From contig NZ_JABEQC010000008.1 in assembly GCF_013041605.1 (NCBI RefSeq), positions 1 through 64,000 of the forward strand: a DNA stretch of 64,000 nt, in the 5' to 3' direction. Numbering within the stretch: the stretch's first letter is position 1; every line of letters starts with the position of its first letter. Source of the DNA: Vibrio plantisponsor (lineage in GTDB: Bacteria > Pseudomonadota > Gammaproteobacteria > Enterobacterales > Vibrionaceae). The notes under the pieces are model-generated. The model was given only the letters and a program-made list of their open reading frames with translations. It was not told the origin of the DNA and made no database searches. Positions 1 to 6,850 of this stretch are shown here, piece after piece. The position numbers and the translations under genes are program-made.

Positions 1-53
1 TGTTAGGCCTGCCGCCAGCGTTCAATCTGAGCCATGATCAAACTCTTCAATTT
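1..53 (-). rRNA. rrs: 16S ribosomal RNA, 5' end (partial)
   Basis: Read on the minus strand, the first 53 bases match the canonical start of bacterial 16S rRNA (AAATTGAAGAGTTTGATC, then the 27F primer region GGCTCAG). The gene runs off the left edge. The leader, boxA and promoters lie at 54-452. A 16S gene next to clpB is also the Escherichia coli arrangement (rrsG-clpB), but here a purine island separates the two. Confidence 0.97.
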
Positions 54-250
54 AAGATTTTGTCGGCTCAATGAATACTGAATACATTCTTTTGCTTAAT
101 AAAAAGCTAAGTAATGTTGAATTGACTGTGCTGAATCTTACGATTCAATTGGTCACTCAGTTCATTGAAACCTAAGTTGCTTTGTTACGAGAACAAAGAC
201 TTAACTTTGATTTTCATCAACGAGTGCCCACACAGATTGATAGGTTTAAA

Positions 251-263
251 TTGTTAAAGAGCT
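251..263 (-). promoter_or_regulatory. rrn leader boxA antitermination site
   Basis: The minus strand reads GCTCTTTAACAA, the conserved boxA core of rRNA leaders that recruits the Nus antitermination complex. The conserved leader motif CTGTGTGGGCACT follows downstream, near 222-236. The match to enterobacterial rrn leaders is close. Confidence 0.85.
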
Positions 264-299
264 TGGTTTTGCGAGACATTCCTCTCAAAACGGACGGTC

Positions 300-327
300 A
301 TTTTAGCGAGTAAACATTCAGAGTCAA
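300..327 (-). promoter_or_regulatory. rrn P2 promoter
   Basis: On the minus strand a -35 TTGACT (327-322) and a -10 TAAAAT (305-300) are separated by 16 bp. It lies between P1 and boxA, where P2 is expected in rRNA operons. Confidence 0.7.
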
Positions 328-416
328 CCACTTTTTTAGTTAATTTTCTTTAACTTAAGAAATTTAACTTTCCGTCATATTTCCCAACATTCTTTTATTA
401 AGAATTGCTGGTCAAC

Positions 417-452
417 GGAGGCGCATTATAGGGAGGAAAAATGAGTTGGCAA
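417..452 (-). promoter_or_regulatory. rrn P1 promoter with GC-rich discriminator
   Basis: On the minus strand -35 TTGCCA (452-447), a 16-bp spacer and a perfect -10 TATAAT (430-425) are followed by the discriminator GCGCCTCC (424-417). The TATAATGCGCC block is nearly the same as E. coli rrn P1. GC-rich discriminators of this type are the hallmark of ppGpp/DksA stringent control. Confidence 0.88.
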
Positions 453-544
453 GGAGAAATCAGCCTAAAAACCAAGTTTTCAGACTGATTGATTAAGAAA
501 GAAACAAATCGTGTTTTATCTAAGCAAATTTGCCATAAAACAGC

Positions 545-1909
545 TTATAGAGACTCTAACTTTTGCACTCGTTGATTCAAGTTGGCGATAGAGTGACGTA
601 CTTCTTCAACTAAAGTGAGGTATTTCGTTTCGTCGCTATGGCGGTATGCAATCTTACCGTTGACGAAACTCGCTTTAATATAAGAAGGCTCTCCGGCCAT
701 TATCGGAGACATTGATAAATCATGGCAGCCAGACAAACGCGGCTGGTTAATATCGTATAATACAATATCAGCGGCATACCCAACATCTATGGTTCCCACA
801 CCTTCTAAGCCCAGAATATCTGCTCCGCCTTTACTTGCCCAAGTAAGCACTTGTTCTAAGGTTGTGGCTTTAGGGCCATTTTGCGCTCGATGTATCAACC
901 AAGTAAGGTTTAGCTCTTGCAGCATAGAACCGGATTCAGCCGATGCAGAGCCATCAACACCAATCGAAATAGGCATTCCAGCTTTTTCCATTGCTATAAC
1001 AGGGGCAATCCCACTACCTAATCGACAATTAGATGTAGGGCAATGAGCAATGCCTGTCTTTGTTTCTGCAAGTAGCTTGATATCTTGCTCTGTCGCTTTA
1101 ACCAAATGTGCAAACCAAACATCTTCGCCTAGCCAATCACAGCTTTGTGCGAACTCTACAATGCCCATACCGTATTTCGCCAATGATTGCTCATTATCGA
1201 AATCCACTTCTAACATATGTGAATGCATACGTAGCTTTTGACTTCTTGCATATTCAGACAATAAACGAAGATCACTTGGAGTCGAAGAGTGAGCAATCGT
1301 TGTTGGAGCGACCACCAGCTTACGCATGGCAAATTCACCTTCTTGGTGATAGCGACTACGAGTAGATTCCAAGCGGTTTATCATCAACTCAGCGGATTCA
1401 GGCTCAACGCCAGCTTTCGCTAATCCTTTATGTGTTCCCTTAACTGTCGCACCACCACGACATAAAACCAGTCGAATTCCCATTTCATCTGCGGCTTGCC
1501 AAACCGCCTCTTCTAATTCCATCGATGAATTAGCGTGGTAAAGATAATGGTGATCCGCACAAGTTGTTGCGCCAGACCGCAGCAGCTCATAGAAACCAAG
1601 CTTCGCGGCTGAATACATGATCTCTGGCGTAATTTGAGGCCAGTAGCGGTAAGGAACATTTGCAAGCCAGTCTCCCAGCCCATCATTAATACCTGCAGGT
1701 ATCCCTTTCAAGATTGACTGAGCAATATGATGATGAGTATTCACAAAACCCGGATAGATAACACAATCACTGGCATCAATAATTTCTTCACCCTGCTCTG
1801 GCAACAGGTTCTGCCCTAACTCGGCGATGATACCGTTATGAATTCGTATATCTTTACAGTCTTGTTTAGGAGAAAAGACACTGCTGGCATTTTTAATTAA
1901 GTAGTTCAT
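545..1909 (-). CDS. 8-oxoguanine deaminase-type amidohydrolase
   Basis: A 454-residue cytosolic metallo-amidohydrolase of the guanine deaminase/TrzN group (COG0402). The metal motif THHH is near residues 58-61. Further His/Asp ligands lie in DHHYLY, HSHMLE, AHCPTSN and GVDGSAS. The segments around DHHYL and HCPTSNxRLxSGI resemble Pseudomonas aeruginosa PA0142, a characterised 8-oxoguanine deaminase (8-oxoguanine to uric acid); guanine or isocytosine are other possible substrates. The ATG at 1909 is preferred over an in-frame TTG at 1912, because AGGAAG sits just upstream (1920-1915). A xanthine riboswitch at 2005-1961 precedes it, which supports a purine role. It diverges from the ABC operon and runs towards the rRNA operon. 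Confidence 0.82.
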   Translation of the reverse strand: MNYLIKNASSVFSPKQDCKDIRIHNGIIAELGQNLLPEQGEEIIDASDCVIYPGFVNTHHHIAQSILKGIPAGINDGLGDWLANVPYRYWPQITPEIMYSAAKLGFYELLRSGATTCADHHYLYHANSSMELEEAVWQAADEMGIRLVLCRGGATVKGTHKGLAKAGVEPESAELMINRLESTRSRYHQEGEFAMRKLVVAPTTIAHSSTPSDLRLLSEYARSQKLRMHSHMLEVDFDNEQSLAKYGMGIVEFAQSCDWLGEDVWFAHLVKATEQDIKLLAETKTGIAHCPTSNCRLGSGIAPVIAMEKAGMPISIGVDGSASAESGSMLQELNLTWLIHRAQNGPKATTLEQVLTWASKGGADILGLEGVGTIDVGYAADIVLYDINQPRLSGCHDLSMSPIMAGEPSYIKASFVNGKIAYRHSDETKYLTLVEEVRHSIANLNQRVQKLESL

Positions 1910-1963
1910 CAAAACTTCCTTTTATACAAGCCTAGTGTGTTACATAGGCTTATTCGCTTTTGA
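1909..1963 (-). promoter_or_regulatory. Translational expression platform of riboswitch 3
   Basis: On the minus strand the P1 3' strand continues into UCAAAA (1963-1958), complementary to UUUUGA (1914-1909) at the start codon. A perfect 7-bp hairpin, AAGCCTA/TAGGCTT (1951-1945 with 1934-1928), brings the two together. Ligand-stabilised P1 would take bases from this pairing and free the start. At 6 bp this is the weakest of the three platforms here. Confidence 0.6.
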
Positions 1964-2005
1964 GCAATGTCCCAGAGTTCGCTTACTCCTAACCGCATCT
2001 ACTCA
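1961..2005 (-). ncRNA. Xanthine-I (NMT1-motif) riboswitch 3
   Basis: On the minus strand: P1 UGAG/CUCA (2005-2002 with 1964-1961), conserved GUAGAUGCGGUUA (the usual GUAGAAGCG with one change), a short P2 GAGU/ACUC (1988-1985 with 1978-1975) and the conserved GGGACAUUGCUC. The same blocks occur in the two plus-strand copies at 2332 and 5709. NMT1-motif RNAs are established xanthine/uric-acid sensors linked to purine oxidation genes. The downstream gene is the 8-oxoguanine-deaminase-type enzyme. P2 has only 4 bp, shorter than in its siblings. Confidence 0.83.
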
Positions 2006-2009
2006 TTTA

Positions 2010-2253
2010 ACATATACAAAACATTATCTGTTCTGAACATTCAATCTTACTGTATACAATGCAAATTACAGACCACCGCTCTCTCCTTAGTGGTTACATT
2101 TCCAGCTCAGAAAATATGCACCAAGATTGAGCCTTGCGACACTGAAATGCATTACAAAGGTGCAATTGCATACAATATTTGTCCAATATCTTATTTGCAT
2201 TGTATACAACCCTATCTGACGACATTTCCTCTGCAACGCCCATCCGTTAACGG
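2010..2253. promoter_or_regulatory. Divergent control region with TTGTATACAA-type operator boxes
   Basis: A non-coding stretch between the divergent riboswitched units. TGTATACAATGCAAAT (2051-2066) and its exact reverse complement (2193-2208) form a 16-bp inverted repeat about 126 bp apart. Each arm contains a TGTATACA palindrome; the second is a full TTGTATACAA (2200-2209). A third, near-match box TTGCATACAA lies at 2166-2175. The box shape resembles operators of GntR-family (FadR/FCD-type) regulators. No such regulator is encoded in the window. The palindrome CCGTTAACGG (2244-2253) is also present. No promoter hexamers could be assigned with confidence. Confidence 0.5.
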
Positions 2254-2331
2254 TTAGTTAACGTACAGTTAATTAACTCCTATTTGTTTTTCAATTTTTG
2301 GCACAACGATTGCTCTGTGAACAATGGAAGT

Positions 2332-2380
2332 GTGAGTAGAAGCGGTTAGATACCAATGACGGTATCGGGACATTGCTCAT
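2332..2380 (+). ncRNA. Xanthine-I (NMT1-motif) riboswitch 1
   Basis: P1 is formed by UGAG (2333-2336) with CUCA (2376-2379), plus a closing G-U pair. The conserved internal-loop strands are GUAGAAGCGGUUA and CGGGACAUUGCUC. P2 is a perfect 6-bp stem GATACC/GGTATC (2349-2354 with 2361-2366). This matches the NMT1-motif aptamer, which binds xanthine and uric acid. It lies in the 5' leader of the NMT1/THI5-type ABC importer operon, the gene class that gave the motif its name. Confidence 0.9.
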
Positions 2381-2450
2381 AGTTAGCTAAAGGATGCAGT
2401 CAACACTTGCTGCACTTTAGAGTGAAAAGGAAGACACGGAGTAACTATGA
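2377..2450 (+). promoter_or_regulatory. Translational expression platform of riboswitch 1
   Basis: TCATAGTTA (2377-2385), which begins inside the P1 3' strand, is perfectly complementary over 9 bases to TAACTATGA (2442-2450), which contains the ATG. A hairpin with stems CTAAAG/CTTTAG (2387-2392 with 2415-2420) and TGCAG/CTGCA lies between them. P1 formation on ligand binding would compete for 2377-2380 and expose the start codon and GGAG (2438-2441), so the predicted output is ON. Confidence 0.72.
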
Positions 2451-3448
2451 AAACTATTTCTAAATTCAACAAACTAAGCCTTACGCTATCTTTGCTACTT
2501 ACATCAGCAAGTAGCTTTGCTGCAGACAAAGTCACGTTTCAGCTTGACTGGCTTCCAGGCGGGGATAAGGCACCAGTCTATGTTGGCGTTCAACAAGGAT
2601 TTTTCGCCGAACAAGACTTAGACGTAACCATTCTGGGAGGTAAAGGCTCTACAGATGCGATTACAAAGATTGCAACAGGCACGGCTGATATCGGTTCCGC
2701 AGATATTGTTGCTCTGTTAGTAGCGAAAGCGAATGACAACGTTCCAGTTAAAGCCATCTACTCTCTATTTAGCAAAGCACCTTACGCATTCTACGTACTG
2801 GATGATTCAGGTATCAATTCAGTGAAAGATGTCTCAGGCAAAACCATCGCGACTTCGCCATTTACTTCAGCGAACGTTTTCCTTCCTCTGATGCTAAAGA
2901 AAAACGGCATAGAAGAAGAGAGTGTCAAAGTGTTAAAAGCGGATCCGGGCGCACTCAACCCCATGCTGATCACTGGTCAATCTGACGTGATGATTTCTTG
3001 GATGACAGACCGTGTTAAAAACGAACAGCAAGCCGCGGAAGCAGGAAAAAAGCTGACGGTATTGCCTTGGTATGACGCAGGTCTAGAGTTCTACTCTTCT
3101 TCTATTATTGCCAGCGACAAGTTTATGTCTGAAAACCCAGATGTGGTGAAACGCTTTGTAAAAGCTTACGCCAAAGCGGTGGAATACACTTGGGCACATC
3201 CTGAAGAAAGTGGCGCTGACGTAACGAAAATGGTTCCAGAAGTGGACTCAAAACAAGCGGCTGACACCATTAAGTCGATTCATGGTCTTGTCATGAATGA
3301 AGTATCTCAACGTGACGGCGTTGGTCAGTTCACGCCATCTCGTCTAAGCGAAACATGGAAATGGACAGCAGAAGCTCAAGGTCTAGATCTCAGCAAACTT
3401 GACCCAGAAACAGCGGTTGATCGTCAGTTTTACGAGGGAGTGAACTAA
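2447..3448 (+). CDS. ABC transporter periplasmic binding protein, NMT1/THI5-like (probable purine importer)
   Basis: A 333-residue periplasmic solute-binding protein of the NMT1/THI5-like (SsuA/TauA) fold. An N-terminal signal peptide (basic MKTISKFNK, hydrophobic core, cleavage near residue 25 after SSFA-A) precedes the mature protein. The DWLPGGDKAPVYVG opening and a GTADIGSAD segment are typical of the fold. Family names suggest thiamine-precursor or sulfonate uptake, but the xanthine riboswitch in its leader and the two purine deaminases next to it make a purine or related heterocycle the better guess. SD GGAG is at 2438-2441. The stop overlaps the ATPase start (TAATG), so the genes are translationally coupled. 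Confidence 0.85.
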   Translation: MKTISKFNKLSLTLSLLLTSASSFAADKVTFQLDWLPGGDKAPVYVGVQQGFFAEQDLDVTILGGKGSTDAITKIATGTADIGSADIVALLVAKANDNVPVKAIYSLFSKAPYAFYVLDDSGINSVKDVSGKTIATSPFTSANVFLPLMLKKNGIEEESVKVLKADPGALNPMLITGQSDVMISWMTDRVKNEQQAAEAGKKLTVLPWYDAGLEFYSSSIIASDKFMSENPDVVKRFVKAYAKAVEYTWAHPEESGADVTKMVPEVDSKQAADTIKSIHGLVMNEVSQRDGVGQFTPSRLSETWKWTAEAQGLDLSKLDPETAVDRQFYEGVN

Positions 3449-4290
3449 TGCAACCATTTGTTTCGTTCAAGCGTATAGGTCATACCTATAACTCTGACAA
3501 ACATTCGGTTACGGTTCTCAACGATGTCGACTTCAATGTTGAAAAACATGAGTTCGTCGCCATCGTTGGTCCTTCAGGTTGCGGCAAGTCTACCTTGCTG
3601 CGCCTACTGTCAGGGTTAATCATTCCAACACAGGGTGAAATTTCTGTTTTTGGACACCCAGTAACTGGACCACGTGAAGACATCGGTATTGTGTTCCAAA
3701 AACCAACGTTACTGCCATGGAAAAACATCCTAGATAACATTCTGTTTCCGCTTAAGCATAAGTTTAATTATGTCAGCCAGAAAGACCGTCAAAATGCACA
3801 AGAGCTATTGAACACGGTTGGGCTAGCAGGTTTTGAAAACAGTATGCCCGACCAACTTTCTGGTGGTATGCAACAGCGTGTGGGTATCGCACGTGCATTA
3901 CTGCTCAATCCAGACATATTGATCATGGATGAACCTTTCTCTGCTCTGGATGCGTTAACGCGCGAGGAGATGGGCTTTGAACTGCAAAAAATCTGGATGG
4001 AGAAACCAAAGACGGTTCTGTTCATCACTCACTCGATTTCAGAAGCAGTATTGCTCGCGGATAAAGTATTGGTTATGGGACCTCGCCCAAGTACGGTGTT
4101 GGAAGAGATCAAAATCGATCTACCTCGGCCACGCAATATCCATACGTTGCAAGACGCTAAATTTGGTACTTACACCAACAAAATTCGCGAGTATTTCTAT
4201 CGTACAGAAAAGTGCAACGTAGCAAGCAGTGAAGGAACGAATAGTCAGGATAAAGACAACGTTGAGCCGATTCGTCGCACAGTGGCTTAA
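3448..4290 (+). CDS. ABC transporter ATP-binding protein (NMT1-type importer)
   Basis: A 280-residue cytoplasmic ATPase of the nitrate/sulfonate/taurine (SsuB/TauB) type. Walker A GPSGCGKST is at residues 41-49, the Q-loop Q near 84, signature LSGGMQ at 138-143, Walker B ILIMDE at 157-162 and the H-loop His near 195. It energises uptake with the permease at 4330 and the binding protein at 2447. The start overlaps the previous stop by one base. The C-terminal 40 residues after the domain are polar and probably not catalytic. Confidence 0.9.
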   Translation: MQPFVSFKRIGHTYNSDKHSVTVLNDVDFNVEKHEFVAIVGPSGCGKSTLLRLLSGLIIPTQGEISVFGHPVTGPREDIGIVFQKPTLLPWKNILDNILFPLKHKFNYVSQKDRQNAQELLNTVGLAGFENSMPDQLSGGMQQRVGIARALLLNPDILIMDEPFSALDALTREEMGFELQKIWMEKPKTVLFITHSISEAVLLADKVLVMGPRPSTVLEEIKIDLPRPRNIHTLQDAKFGTYTNKIREYFYRTEKCNVASSEGTNSQDKDNVEPIRRTVA

Positions 4291-4329
4291 TTGGTTTAAA
4301 CGAATTTGTCTCTTGTTAAAGGATTAACT

Positions 4330-5112
4330 ATGAAACGCTATTTTTCTCAATGGTCACAAAACTGGCTGCCACTAATTGCAATATTAGCGATCATTCCTAT
4401 TTGGGAAGCCATCTGTAAAATATTCTCAATACCAACGTTTATCTTGCCAGCGCCTAGCGATATCGCTATCGCTTTCACTCAGGTATCAATGGAACGTTGG
4501 CTCGATAACTTATGGGCAACTCTGCGCATTGCGTTGCTTGGCTTTGTCATCTCGTTTTTGATTAGCATCCCTCTCGCTATCATGATGGTGAATTCTAAGT
4601 TCCTTACCCGTGCGTTGTTTCCAATTCTGGTTGTGATTCAATCCACACCAGTGGTTGCCATCGCGCCACTACTGATTGTGATTTTGGGAACGGGCGATGC
4701 GCCTCGTCTGACGATTACTTGCTTAATTACCTTCTTCCCATTAGTGGTTTCAGCCACTACAGGTATGTTGGCTACGCCACCTGAACTGATTGAACTGTCA
4801 CGTTCACTGAGTGTAAAAAACAGCAAAACCATCTGGCAGATTCGCCTGCCTTACGCCATTCCACATATTTTCAGTGGCGTGAAAGTTGCCATCACTTTAG
4901 CGGTCATAGGCTCGGTTATTGCTGAGTTCGTCGCGGCTGAAAAAGGTCTTGGTTACTTGGTTCAGTTCTCAACCTCATATTTCAAAATCCCACAAGCTTT
5001 TGCAGCACTGGTGTTCCTGTCTCTAGTCAGTATGTTGCTGTTTAAAGCAGTTAGCTGGGTGCAAAAAGGTTACTTCTCTTGGAGCCTGACTGAAGAAGAA
5101 AAGCAGCGATAA
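4330..5112 (+). CDS. ABC transporter permease (NMT1-type importer)
   Basis: A 260-residue inner-membrane permease of the BPD_transp_1 family (SsuC/TauC-like) with about six hydrophobic segments. The ABC-coupling EAA-like region lies around ELIELSRSLSVKNSKTIWQIRLPYAIP. The ATG at 4330 is chosen over an upstream in-frame TTG (4306) because AAGGA (4318-4322) is well placed and MKRYFSQW is a typical start. It belongs to the four-gene riboswitched operon with the binding protein, ATPase and GuaD-like deaminase. Confidence 0.88.
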   Translation: MKRYFSQWSQNWLPLIAILAIIPIWEAICKIFSIPTFILPAPSDIAIAFTQVSMERWLDNLWATLRIALLGFVISFLISIPLAIMMVNSKFLTRALFPILVVIQSTPVVAIAPLLIVILGTGDAPRLTITCLITFFPLVVSATTGMLATPPELIELSRSLSVKNSKTIWQIRLPYAIPHIFSGVKVAITLAVIGSVIAEFVAAEKGLGYLVQFSTSYFKIPQAFAALVFLSLVSMLLFKAVSWVQKGYFSWSLTEEEKQR

Positions 5113-5126
5113 CACAAGGAAAGATC

Positions 5127-5603
5127 ATGCTTAATCAAGAAACAGATTTTAAATTGTTGCGCTACAGCTTCTCTTTGGCAGAGGAAGCAAAAACGAGGGG
5201 CATTCACCCTTTTTCAGCGGTACTGGTCGATGAACACGGTGAAATTTTACTGGAAGAGATCAACGGTTACTTACCCGATTTAGATATGACGGGTCATGCT
5301 GAGCGAGTGATCATGACCCGTGCCAGCAAACTGTACCGCCCAGATTTTCTTAACCGCTGCACTCTATACGTGTCGGCAGAGCCATGCGCGATGTGCGCGG
5401 GTGCTATTTATTGGGCTGGTGTTGGACGCGTAGTCTACGGTCTGAGCGAAGCCAAACTTAAAGAGTTAACCGGCAATCATCCCGAGAACCCAACCTTGGC
5501 ACTTCCATGCCGTGTGGTTTTTGAATCAGGTCAGCGCGAAGTAGAAGTCATCGGTCCGCTACTTGAAGAAGAGGCAGAACAAGTCCAGCACGGAGTTTGG
5601 TAG
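5127..5603 (+). CDS. Nucleobase deaminase, GuaD-like (CDA superfamily)
   Basis: A 158-residue cytosolic zinc deaminase of the cytidine/deoxycytidylate deaminase superfamily. HAE is at residues 57-59 (His ligand and catalytic Glu) and PCAMC at 86-90 (two Cys ligands). Its length and HPFSAVLVD segment resemble Bacillus subtilis-type guanine deaminase (about 156 residues), which converts guanine to xanthine, the ligand of the operon's riboswitch. A TadA-like tRNA deaminase is less likely, given the C-terminus and the transporter context. It lies 14 bp after the permease with SD AAGGAAAG. Two unrelated purine deaminases in one locus suggest different substrates. Confidence 0.8.
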   Translation: MLNQETDFKLLRYSFSLAEEAKTRGIHPFSAVLVDEHGEILLEEINGYLPDLDMTGHAERVIMTRASKLYRPDFLNRCTLYVSAEPCAMCAGAIYWAGVGRVVYGLSEAKLKELTGNHPENPTLALPCRVVFESGQREVEVIGPLLEEEAEQVQHGVW

Positions 5604-5708
5604 ACATTTCATTTTATATTTGCTCAATCTATTTAATGCCACAGCTAGGCGACAAGTGAATGAACACAGTCAACAACGCTGCAGCGTTAAAAGGAAGAGT
5701 AGAAAGAC

Positions 5709-5770
5709 GGAGTAGAAGCGGTCTGTAATACCAAGAATAAGGTTCTTGGCTTATTGCTGGACATTGCTCC
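5709..5770 (+). ncRNA. Xanthine-I (NMT1-motif) riboswitch 2
   Basis: P1 GGAG/CUCC (5709-5712 with 5767-5770), conserved GUAGAAGCGG, a long P2 with the perfect 7-bp stem CCAAGAA/TTCTTGG (5731-5737 with 5743-5749), and conserved UGGACAUUGCUCC. It is the same aptamer as at 2332 and on the minus strand at 2005. It sits in the leader of the 2OG/Fe(II) oxygenase gene and gives that gene its own purine control within what could otherwise be one operon. Confidence 0.9.
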
Positions 5771-5796
5771 AATAACAAGCGAATGCTTAATTGGAG
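5767..5796 (+). promoter_or_regulatory. Translational expression platform of riboswitch 2
   Basis: CTCCAAT (5767-5773), which contains the whole P1 3' strand, is perfectly complementary to ATTGGAG (5790-5796), which contains the Shine-Dalgarno GGAG. A small AAGC/GCTT hairpin (5777-5780 with 5785-5788) closes the loop. P1 and the anti-SD helix are mutually exclusive. Ligand binding should release the SD, so this is a predicted ON switch. Confidence 0.8.
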
Positions 5797-5802
5797 AAAA
5801 CA

Positions 5803-6789
5803 ATGACTCAATCATATCTTTTAGACGAACTTAACTTTGAAACAACCATTGGTGGCAAAGGGGTAGAAACCACAGACACCGTGATCCCTCTAATCAACCT
5901 GCATGACTTTGATCTGCGTCGTGAAGAGATCACCGAACAGCTTTGGAAAGCTGCAACTGAAGTTGGTTTTTTCCAACTGGTTGATCACGGTATCGCTTTA
6001 GCTGATATCGAAAAATCCTTTAAGTTAAGCGAACAGTTCTTTGCACTTCCTATGGAAGCAAAACAGCAGTTTCCTTTAAAAGAAGGGTTAAATGCGGGCT
6101 GGGAATTTAAACAGCAAGTTCGCCCGTCAACGGGTACAGCCGATCAAAAAGAGTCTTACCAAATCACTCTTCCTCATATGAGTGACCTATGGCCAAGCAA
6201 TGAATTAGTGGAAGATTTTGAATCACACCTGCTTTCATTTGAGCATCAAGCTTGGCAACTGGGTATGAAGATCCTCTCTTGCTTTGCCGACAAATTAGGC
6301 TTTGAACGTGACTTTTTCACTAAAGCGCATCAAAGAGAGTCTGAAAATTACCTTAGCACTTTGCGTATGCTTCACTACTTGCCAATGAAAGAAGTTCCGC
6401 AAACCGGTACTTTCTGGCGTGCGGGTGCACATACCGACTTTGACTGCTTAACCATGGTATTCCAACAAGAAAACCAAGGTGGATTACAAGCAGCTGCAGG
6501 TAAAGATGCGAAAGAGAATCTGGTGTGGAGTACTGTTGAACCTAAAGCGGGAGTGATTACGTGCAACATTGGAGACATGTTGATGCGTTGGAGTGATGAT
6601 TTGCTCAAATCAACTCTGCACCGCGTACGCATGCCAACTGCGGAAGAGAATCAAGATTCACGCTACAGCATGGCGTTTTTCTGCCAAGCAAACCGTAACC
6701 AAATCATTCAAGGGCCAAAGAAAGTTTACGAGCCAATTACCGCACAGGAATACTTGAAGATGCGTATCAACGCTAATTTTGCGTCGTAA
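5803..6789 (+). CDS. 2-oxoglutarate/Fe(II)-dependent oxygenase, isopenicillin-N-synthase-like
   Basis: A 328-residue cytosolic non-haem iron oxygenase with an N-terminal DIOX_N region (IPLINLHDF, VGFFQLVDHGI) and a C-terminal 2OG-FeII_Oxy domain. The predicted facial triad is H210, D212 (AHTDFD) and H273 (STLHRV); R287-x-S289 (RYS) would bind 2-oxoglutarate. The ATG at 5803 follows GGAG (5793-5796); an in-frame TTG at 5791 lies inside the SD and is rejected. The substrate is unknown. The xanthine riboswitch suggests oxidation of a purine, perhaps in place of a xanthine dehydrogenase, which is absent here; that is inference. Confidence 0.82.
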   Translation: MTQSYLLDELNFETTIGGKGVETTDTVIPLINLHDFDLRREEITEQLWKAATEVGFFQLVDHGIALADIEKSFKLSEQFFALPMEAKQQFPLKEGLNAGWEFKQQVRPSTGTADQKESYQITLPHMSDLWPSNELVEDFESHLLSFEHQAWQLGMKILSCFADKLGFERDFFTKAHQRESENYLSTLRMLHYLPMKEVPQTGTFWRAGAHTDFDCLTMVFQQENQGGLQAAAGKDAKENLVWSTVEPKAGVITCNIGDMLMRWSDDLLKSTLHRVRMPTAEENQDSRYSMAFFCQANRNQIIQGPKKVYEPITAQEYLKMRINANFAS

Positions 6790-6810
6790 GCTGTTCAATG
6801 AAAAAGAAAA

Positions 6811-6837
6811 GGCCATGCAAACGCATGGCCTTTTTTT
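6811..6837. terminator. Bidirectional Rho-independent terminator (oxygenase / clpB)
   Basis: A perfect 8-bp stem GGCCATGC/GCATGGCC (6811-6818, 6823-6830) is followed by seven T on the plus strand. An A-rich run (6800-6810) on the other side serves the converging clpB. Confidence 0.9.
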
Positions 6838-6850
6838 AATGATAACGTCA

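Noticed and set aside
1967..2257. 96-codon plus-strand open frame between the divergent purine genes
   Set aside because: It has no SD or family resemblance, and it overlaps the minus-strand riboswitch and the operator boxes. It is non-coding regulatory DNA.
2281..2446. TPP (thiamine) riboswitch ahead of the NMT1/THI5-type gene
   Set aside because: No CUGAGA/ACCUGAU-type THI-box elements are present; the leader fits the xanthine-I aptamer instead.
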